NCBI RefSeq assembly: GCF_030067675.1
Contig: NZ_JASJEV010000012.1
Span: 33,345 to 97,344, forward strand
From: Chelatococcus albus
GTDB lineage: Bacteria; Pseudomonadota; Alphaproteobacteria; Rhizobiales; Beijerinckiaceae
DNA length: 64,000 bases
Direction of reading: 5' to 3'
A program made the position numbers and the translations under genes. The notes under the pieces are model-generated. The model saw only the letters and a program-made list of their open reading frames with translations, was not told where the DNA came from and did not search any database. This document shows, piece by piece, positions 59,051 through 64,000 of the stretch (its first letter is position 1; every line of letters starts with the position of its first letter).

Positions 59051-59983
59051 GTGAGCATCAGCCTTCCCGACAGCCTCGTTCTCGGCACGCGCGGCAGCCC
59101 GCTCGCGCTGGCGCAGGCGCGGGAGGTGCAGGCAAGCCTCGCCGCCGCGCTTGGCGTCGCGCTCGATCACATCGCGCTGAGCCTCATCAAGACGACGGGC
59201 GACACGATCCAGGACCGGGCGCTCGCCGAGGCGGGCGGCAAGGGGCTCTTCACTAAGGAGCTCGACGCCTCGCTGCTCGACGGGCGCATCGATCTCGCCG
59301 TGCATTCGGCCAAGGACATGCCCACCGTCCTGCCGGAGGGACTGGTCATCGCCGGCTACCTGCCGCGCGAGGACGTGCGCGATGCGCTCATCTCGATCAA
59401 GGCGAAGAGCCTCGGCGAGCTGCCGTCGGGAGCAGTCGTCGGCACGGCTTCGCTCCGCCGCCAGGCGCAGGTGCTGCGCCAGCGGCCGGACCTGAAGGTC
59501 ACGCTGCTGCGCGGCAACGTCGGCACGCGTATCGCCAAGGTCGAGAGCGGCGAGGTCGACGCGACGCTGCTCGCGCTCGCCGGCCTCAAGCGCCTCGGGC
59601 TCGCCCACAAGGCGGCCGCAATCCTCGATACCGGCGCCTTCCTGCCCGCCATCGGCCAGGGCGCCATCGCCATCATCACGCGCGAGCAGGACGTGCGGAC
59701 GCGCGAGGCGCTCCTGCGCATCACCCACCCGGAAACGGGCGTGGCGCTCGCCGCCGAGCGCGCCTTCCTGCGCGTGCTCGACGGTTCCTGCCGCACGCCC
59801 ATCGCCGGCCATGCCCGTGTCGAGGCGGGCGAGGTCCATTTCCGCGGGCTCGTTCTGGCGCCCGACGGCAGTGACGCGGTGGCAGTGGAGCGCCGGGGGG
59901 CCGCCACCGAGGCGGCGGAGCTCGGCGAGGACGCCGGCCGCGAGGTCGTCGCCCGGGCGCGGCCCGCGCTCCTCGGGCACTGA
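59051..59983 (+). CDS. hemC: Hydroxymethylbilane synthase (porphobilinogen deaminase)
   Basis: A 310-residue enzyme that joins four porphobilinogen units in haem synthesis. The dipyrromethane cofactor attaches to Cys247 in LDGSCRTPIAG. Other motifs are LGTRGSPLALAQA, the HSAKDMPT loop, GTASLRRQAQ and RGNVGTRI. The start is GTG 59051, after GGAGCG; the open frame reaches further but that part is arginine-rich and not conserved. hemD follows 6 bases after the stop. Confidence 0.95.
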   Translation: MSISLPDSLVLGTRGSPLALAQAREVQASLAAALGVALDHIALSLIKTTGDTIQDRALAEAGGKGLFTKELDASLLDGRIDLAVHSAKDMPTVLPEGLVIAGYLPREDVRDALISIKAKSLGELPSGAVVGTASLRRQAQVLRQRPDLKVTLLRGNVGTRIAKVESGEVDATLLALAGLKRLGLAHKAAAILDTGAFLPAIGQGAIAIITREQDVRTREALLRITHPETGVALAAERAFLRVLDGSCRTPIAGHARVEAGEVHFRGLVLAPDGSDAVAVERRGAATEAAELGEDAGREVVARARPALLGH

Positions 59984-59989
59984 ACGGTC

Positions 59990-60745
59990 ATGCGCGTGCT
60001 CGTGCTGCGCCCGCTCGCCGACGCCGAGCGCACGGCGGCGCGCCTTGCCGCGCGCGGACACGAGGCCGTGTGTGCGCCGGTTCTCGCGGTGCGACGCACG
60101 GAAGCGGAACCGCCGTCCGGGCCGTTCGATGCCCTCGTGCTGACGAGTGCCAATGCGCTCGTGGCCGTCGACGCCCTGCCGCAGGCTCACCGCTGCCTGC
60201 CTGTCCTCGCCGTCGGCCGGCGCACCGGGAAGGCGGCGCAGGACGCCGGCTTCGCGCCGGTGCATTGCGCCGAGGGAGACCGGCTGTCGCTCGCCCGCCT
60301 CGCGGCGGGATTGCTGCGCCCCGGTTCGCGCCTGCTCATGGCTCTCGGACGTGATCACAAGGAGGACACGCTGCCGCTGCTCACCGCTGCCGGCTTTGCG
60401 CCCGTGCCGTGGATCGCCTATGCCGCGGAGGCGGCACCGGCCTTGCCGGCGGCGGGGCGGCACGCGCTCGCCGGGGGCCGCGTCGAGGCCGTGCTCCATT
60501 ATTCGCGGCGCAGTGCGGCGATCGGTCTTGCGCTCGCCCGCGCGGCCCGCCTCGAGGAACCATTTCTCGCTTGCGACCACGTCTGCCTGTCGCAGGACGT
60601 CGCGGAGCCCCTCGCCAGGGCCGGGGCGCAACACATCGTCGTCGCGGCCGTCCCGGATGAGGACTGCCTCCTCGCCGCGCTCGACGGCCTCGCTGCTCGG
60701 ACCTCGGGTGCTCCAGGCTCGCCACCGCAGCCCGGAGGATGGTAA
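59990..60745 (+). CDS. hemD: Uroporphyrinogen-III synthase
   Basis: A 251-residue enzyme that closes hydroxymethylbilane with inversion of ring D. HemD sequences diverge strongly, but the MRVLVLRPLADAERTAARL start, the ALVLTSANALVAV stretch and the late VEAVLHYSRRSA match the family. Its place directly after hemC confirms it. The C-terminal ~20 residues (TSGAPGSPPQPGGW) look like an unstructured tail. Confidence 0.9.
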   Translation: MRVLVLRPLADAERTAARLAARGHEAVCAPVLAVRRTEAEPPSGPFDALVLTSANALVAVDALPQAHRCLPVLAVGRRTGKAAQDAGFAPVHCAEGDRLSLARLAAGLLRPGSRLLMALGRDHKEDTLPLLTAAGFAPVPWIAYAAEAAPALPAAGRHALAGGRVEAVLHYSRRSAAIGLALARAARLEEPFLACDHVCLSQDVAEPLARAGAQHIVVAAVPDEDCLLAALDGLAARTSGAPGSPPQPGGW

Positions 60746-60819
60746 GGACAGGGGCAGAGACTGGTCCGGGGGCGCAGCGCGATGCCGGTCCCGGACGCAC
60801 ATGGCGGAGAAGCCGGCGG

Positions 60820-62127
60820 ATGAGCGACGAGACGGGCAGGGACGAGGCGCAGGGACCGGGGCGGTCGAAGCCGCGGCGCGAGCCGCCGACGATCGACCTC
60901 GAGGCTTCCGCCGTCTCGGTCGAGCCGGGTCCGGCCGCAGCCGCGGCGGCACAAGGGGCCGGGCCGCAGCCGGCGCTGCCCTCGGAGGCTGCCGAAACAC
61001 CTTCCGCCATGCCGGCCGGCCAGCCGGACGGCGAGGAGGCGCGGCGCGCGGTCGAGGAGGGCGGGGAAACGCCGGAGGCCGGGGAGGCGGGCGGCGAGGC
61101 TGCGCCCTCTCGCGACACCGCTGTGAGGACGGCGGCGCTCAGCGGCTACGGCGTTCGCGCCCTGGCGCTCGCCGGTGGCCTCGGCGGCCTCGCGGGAGCG
61201 GTCGCGGTCCTCCTGCTGCAGCCCCTGATCGCACCCACCGATACGACCGCCGCGCGTCTCGCCGTGCTCGAGCGCAGCGTCGCCATCTTGTCCTCCCGCG
61301 GCCAGACCGAAGCCCTGGACAAGCGCCTCGGCGCCGTCGCCGCCGACGCGAAGGCGATGGCCGACCGCCTCAACGAGCGCATGGGCGAGGTCGAGCGCAA
61401 GCTGCAGGAGGCGCTGCAGGCTCAGGCCACGGGCACCCTGCCGGGGATGTCGGGCGAGAGCCAGGCGGCCGCTGCCGCCCGCCTCGCGCAGGTCGAGGCG
61501 GCGCTCGCCGAGAGGGGGAAGGCGACAGACGGCAGGCTCGACGAGATCGAACGGCGGCTTTCAGTCCTTGCCCGCGAGCGCGGCGACGGGCGCGTGCAGG
61601 CGGCGGCGCGGGCGCTTGTCGCCGGCCGCCTCGCCGAGGCGGCGCGACGCGGGGAGCCCTTCGACGCGCCGCTCGCCGGCCTTGCCGCCCTCGGGGTCGA
61701 CCCGGCAAGGCTCGCGTCACTCAAGGCGACAGCGGCCACCGGCGTCGCCACGACAGCGGGGCTGGCGCGCGACTTCGCGCCGCTCGCGGCGCAGATCGCC
61801 GCCGAGCCGGCGCCGGCGGCCGGGGCCGGCCTGTGGGACCGCCTCGTCGCGAGCGCCGCGCGCGCCTTCCGCGTGCGCCCGGTGGACGATGGCTCGGGAC
61901 AGGGCCCGGGGGCGCAAGGTCCCGCGGCGCTTGTGGCGCGCATCGAATCGGCCCTCGCCAAGGGCGACCCGGCGGCGGCTCTCACCGCCTGGCGGATGCT
62001 GCCGGAGCCTGCCCGCCGCGCCTCGGAGGCCTGGGGGCGGCGGCTCGAGGCGCGCGTCGCGGTGGATGAGATGGCGGCGGCCTTGCAGAACGAGGCGGTG
62101 CAGGCTCTGGGCGCCGCCGGCCGCTGA
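60820..62127 (+). CDS. Mitofilin-like inner-membrane protein (COG4223)
   Basis: A 435-residue protein. A disordered Glu/Ala/Pro-rich cytoplasmic head (about 1-105) is followed by one membrane helix (about 112-140), then a coiled coil (about 145-250, with LERSVAILSSRGQTEALDKRL and VERKLQEALQAQ). The helical mitofilin-type C-terminal domain contains AARALVAGRLAEAARRGEPF. Bacterial Mic60-like proteins between hemD and hemY shape intracytoplasmic membranes in some alphaproteobacteria, so a membrane-organising role is plausible. The ATG at 60820 follows GGAGAAGCC. Confidence 0.87.
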   Translation: MSDETGRDEAQGPGRSKPRREPPTIDLEASAVSVEPGPAAAAAAQGAGPQPALPSEAAETPSAMPAGQPDGEEARRAVEEGGETPEAGEAGGEAAPSRDTAVRTAALSGYGVRALALAGGLGGLAGAVAVLLLQPLIAPTDTTAARLAVLERSVAILSSRGQTEALDKRLGAVAADAKAMADRLNERMGEVERKLQEALQAQATGTLPGMSGESQAAAAARLAQVEAALAERGKATDGRLDEIERRLSVLARERGDGRVQAAARALVAGRLAEAARRGEPFDAPLAGLAALGVDPARLASLKATAATGVATTAGLARDFAPLAAQIAAEPAPAAGAGLWDRLVASAARAFRVRPVDDGSGQGPGAQGPAALVARIESALAKGDPAAALTAWRMLPEPARRASEAWGRRLEARVAVDEMAAALQNEAVQALGAAGR

Positions 62128-62140
62128 CGGGAGAGAGAGC

Positions 62141-63736
62141 ATGATCCGCGTCCTTATCTTTCTCACCGTCCTCGCCCTCGTCGCGCTCGGCGCCGCCTGG
62201 CTCGCCGACCAGCCCGGGCAGATCGTCATCACCTGGGGCAGCTACAGGGCCGAGCCGCCGCTGCCCTATGTGATCCTCGCCGTCTTCGCCTTCGCGGCGC
62301 TGGCCGTCCTGCTGTGGACGCTGGTGCGTTTCGTCTTCAGGCTGCCGGACCTCGTGACGCTCGCCTCGCGCGCGCGGCGGCGCACGAAGGGCTTCGCCGC
62401 CGTGTCGCGCGGCATGGTCGCCGTCGGAGCGGGCGATCCCGCGGCTGCGCGGCGCCATGCGGGCGACGCCGAGCGCTGGCTGGGGCGCGAGCCGCTGACC
62501 CTGCTCCTCAAGGCGCAAGCCGCCCAGATGGCGGGGGACCGCGAAGGGGCGGAAGCCGCCTTCAGCGAGATGCTGGACGAGCCCGAGACGCGGGTGCTCG
62601 GCCTGCGCGGGCTTTTCGTCGAGGCGCGGCGCAAGGGCGACCTCGTTGCCGCGCGCGCCCACGCGACGAAGGCGGCACAGCTCGCCCCGAGCGTCGGCTG
62701 GGCGAACGAGGCCGTGCTGGAATTCCAGTGCGCCGAGCGCGACTGGCGCGGCGCACTCGCGACGCTCGAACGGCGCGCCGGCCGCGGCACTATCGACAGG
62801 GCGACCGCACGCCGGCATCGCGCCGTGCTTCTCACGGCGGATGCGCTGGAGCGGGTCGACCGTGAGCCAGCCGCGGCCCTTGCGCAGGCCAAGGAGGCCG
62901 CGAAGCTCGCGCCCGACCTCGTGCCGGCGGCGACGCTCTCCGGCCGCCTGCTCGCCCGCGGTGGCTACCTGCGCAAGGCCGCCAAGGTGCTGGAAGCGGC
63001 GTGGCGGCGCGGGCCGCATCCCGACCTTGCCGCTGCCTATCTCGACTTGCGCCCCGGCGATTCGGCGCTCGACAGGCTGGGCCGCGCCGAGACGCTCATG
63101 CGCCTCGCGCCCGGGCATGCCGAAGGCCGGCTGGCGGTGGCCGAAGCCGCCCTCGGGGCGCGCGAATTCAAGCGGGCGCGCGCGGCTCTGGCGCCGCTCC
63201 TCGACGAGCGGCCGACGGTGCGCGTGTGCCTGCTCATGGCCGATATCGAGGAGGCCGAACACGCCGCCGCGGGGGCCGTGCGCGAATGGCTTGCCCGGGC
63301 CTCGCGCGCCCCGCGCGATCCGGCCTGGCTCGCCGACGGTGTCATCAGCGACCGCTGGGCACCGGTGTCGCCGACGACGGGGCGCATCGATGCCTTCGTC
63401 TGGGGCACGCCCGTCGAGCGGATCGCGGCCCCGAGTGGCGCCGGCGGGCCGGATGCCGTGCTCGCCGATGCCGACGAGCCCGCGGCTCCCACTGCGGAAG
63501 CTCCCGCACAGGCGATTCCCGCGCTCCCGCGGGAGCAGCCGGCGCCGCCACCTCCGCCCGCGGCCGTGCCGCAGCCGGTGACGCCTGCTCCCGGTCCGCC
63601 GGACACCGTGGCGGCGACGCGGCGGAGCGCAACCCCGGTCATCTTCCCCCTGCCCGCGCCCCCGGACGACCCGGGGCCGCAGGAGGCGGAGGAGCTGGCC
63701 GAGGAACGCCCGAAGCGCCTGACCGTCCTCGGCTGA
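62141..63736 (+). CDS. hemY: HemY-type TPR membrane protein
   Basis: A 531-residue protein with the HemY N-terminal domain: two membrane helices (about 3-22 and 42-66) around PGQIVITWGSYRAEPPLP. A cytoplasmic-type array of TPR-like repeats (about 90-380) follows, then a proline/alanine-rich tail. It is unrelated to the protoporphyrinogen oxidase also called HemY in Gram-positives. Its role in haem synthesis is not established. The ATG at 62141 follows GGGAGAGAGAGC. It ends the hemC-hemD-mitofilin-hemY unit. Confidence 0.92.
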   Translation: MIRVLIFLTVLALVALGAAWLADQPGQIVITWGSYRAEPPLPYVILAVFAFAALAVLLWTLVRFVFRLPDLVTLASRARRRTKGFAAVSRGMVAVGAGDPAAARRHAGDAERWLGREPLTLLLKAQAAQMAGDREGAEAAFSEMLDEPETRVLGLRGLFVEARRKGDLVAARAHATKAAQLAPSVGWANEAVLEFQCAERDWRGALATLERRAGRGTIDRATARRHRAVLLTADALERVDREPAAALAQAKEAAKLAPDLVPAATLSGRLLARGGYLRKAAKVLEAAWRRGPHPDLAAAYLDLRPGDSALDRLGRAETLMRLAPGHAEGRLAVAEAALGAREFKRARAALAPLLDERPTVRVCLLMADIEEAEHAAAGAVREWLARASRAPRDPAWLADGVISDRWAPVSPTTGRIDAFVWGTPVERIAAPSGAGGPDAVLADADEPAAPTAEAPAQAIPALPREQPAPPPPPAAVPQPVTPAPGPPDTVAATRRSATPVIFPLPAPPDDPGPQEAEELAEERPKRLTVLG

Positions 63737-63798
63737 GGAACGGTCGCAGGAAACGGCATCGCCTCTCTGGACAATCGCCGCCGGGCGTTCGTGATCTC

Positions 63799-63826
63799 TT
63801 GCCAGCCGCCCGCATTGCCGCTATGA
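63799..63826 (+). promoter_or_regulatory. Putative promoter of tRNA-Thr
   Basis: TTGCCA (63799-63804) and CTATGA (63821-63826) are 16 bases apart and end 12 bases before the tRNA 5' end, an appropriate position for a short tRNA leader. Confidence 0.4.
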
Positions 63827-63838
63827 GGGCGCCCGCGT

Positions 63839-63914
63839 GCCGCGGTAGCTCAGCTGGTAGAGCAACGCATTCGTAATGCGTGGGTCGGGGGTTCGAATCC
63901 CTTCCGCGGCACCA
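63839..63914 (+). tRNA. tRNA-Thr (anticodon CGU)
   Basis: A complete 76-base cloverleaf. The acceptor arms GCCGCGG / CCGCGGC pair perfectly. The anticodon stem ACGCA / TGCGT encloses TTCGTAA, giving anticodon CGT, which reads ACG threonine codons. The T-arm carries GGTTCGAATCC, and the 3' CCA is encoded. A minus-strand open frame over this region with a GRDSNPRPTHYE-like peptide is the familiar false protein made from tRNA genes. Confidence 0.97.
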
Positions 63915-63936
63915 GTTTCTCCCTGAGCGGTCCGAG

Positions 63937-63973
63937 ACATGGGTGACAGGACGTACCGGACACATGGGTGACA
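63937..63973. repeat. Tandem ACATGGGTGACA repeats, possible insertion-sequence end
   Basis: ACATGGGTGACA occurs at 63937-63948 and again at 63962-63973, starts 25 bases apart. In reverse this is TGTCACCCATGT, a motif seen at the ends of IS481-type elements in alphaproteobacteria. No transposase is inside the window, so the element, if real, continues to the right of the tRNA. Confidence 0.5.
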
Positions 63974-64000
63974 CTTCCCCCAGGCGCGCCTGGGGGAAGT
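63973..64000. repeat. Perfect 28-bp palindrome at the window edge
   Basis: Arms ACTTCCCCCAGGCG and CGCCTGGGGGAAGT meet with no spacer and end exactly at the last base, so the palindrome may extend further. It directly follows the second ACATGGGTGACA repeat, sharing one base with it. Confidence 0.8.

Noticed and set aside
63639..63974. A 111-residue minus-strand frame with a GRDSNPRPTHYE peptide
   Set aside because: This is the well-known false protein produced by reading a tRNA gene backwards; it covers tRNA-Thr.

Overview
The window looks like chromosomal core sequence from an alphaproteobacterium of the order Hyphomicrobiales (Rhizobiales). Base composition is very GC-rich. The clearest lineage marker is the acpXL-type cluster at 8.1-14.4 kb, which builds and attaches the very-long-chain fatty acid of rhizobial lipid A. 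The tsaD-gpsA-EVE-acs run, the htpX-rsmB-heparinase-purH run, the giant NAD-glutamate dehydrogenase and the hemC-hemD-mitofilin-hemY run also fit this order. The genus cannot be fixed from the sequence alone.

Layout. 0-5 kb: the last codons of ftsY, a YciB/IspZ septation protein, a membrane class III adenylate cyclase, and the cytochrome c maturation genes ccmABCDG on the minus strand. 5.2-7.9 kb: aconitase. 8.1-14.4 kb: the very-long-chain fatty acid lipid A cluster (acpXL, dehydratase, two ketosynthase-fold proteins, a reductase, an alcohol dehydrogenase-like protein, LpxXL). 14.4-24.8 kb: envelope and housekeeping genes (DUF1223, two TPM-domain proteins, two LemA proteins, gamma-glutamyltransferase, LysE exporter, RlmN, IalB-like protein, quinone oxidoreductase). 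24.8-35.8 kb: YkvA, SDR, pterin dehydratase, ThpR, aldo/keto reductase, a divergent SGNH esterase and YbbA/YbbP-like ABC pair, BI-1 protein, a frameshifted GNAT gene, DUF2794 and an AhpD-like protein. 36-42.9 kb: NAD-glutamate dehydrogenase, BluB, MFS transporter. 43-49 kb, minus strand: htpX, rsmB, heparinase-like, purH. 49-54 kb: SdhAF4, nuclease, OmpW, Cfa, L,D-transpeptidase, TetR regulator. 54-59 kb, minus strand: tsaD, gpsA, EVE, acs. 59-63.7 kb: hemC, hemD, mitofilin-like protein, HemY-like protein. The right edge has a tRNA-Thr(CGU), then tandem repeats and a perfect palindrome that may be the end of an insertion sequence.

Working together: the ccm genes carry heme and reductant to the periplasm for c-type cytochromes, and hemC/hemD supply the porphyrin. 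The AcpXL cluster makes C26-C28 hydroxy acyl chains and places them on lipid A. Aconitase, Acs, SdhAF4 and the glutamate dehydrogenase feed or serve the TCA cycle.

No CRISPR array, prophage, restriction or defence island is visible, and I found no clearly new multi-gene system. The strongest leads are a ketosynthase-like protein in the lipid A cluster that has lost its catalytic triad, a three-site operator ladder upstream of the TetR gene, an orphan intrinsic terminator that may end an unannotated small RNA, a promoter nested in the aconitase terminator hairpin, and the repeat/palindrome structure after the tRNA. Promoters and terminators were called by eye from hexamer spacing and stem-loops.
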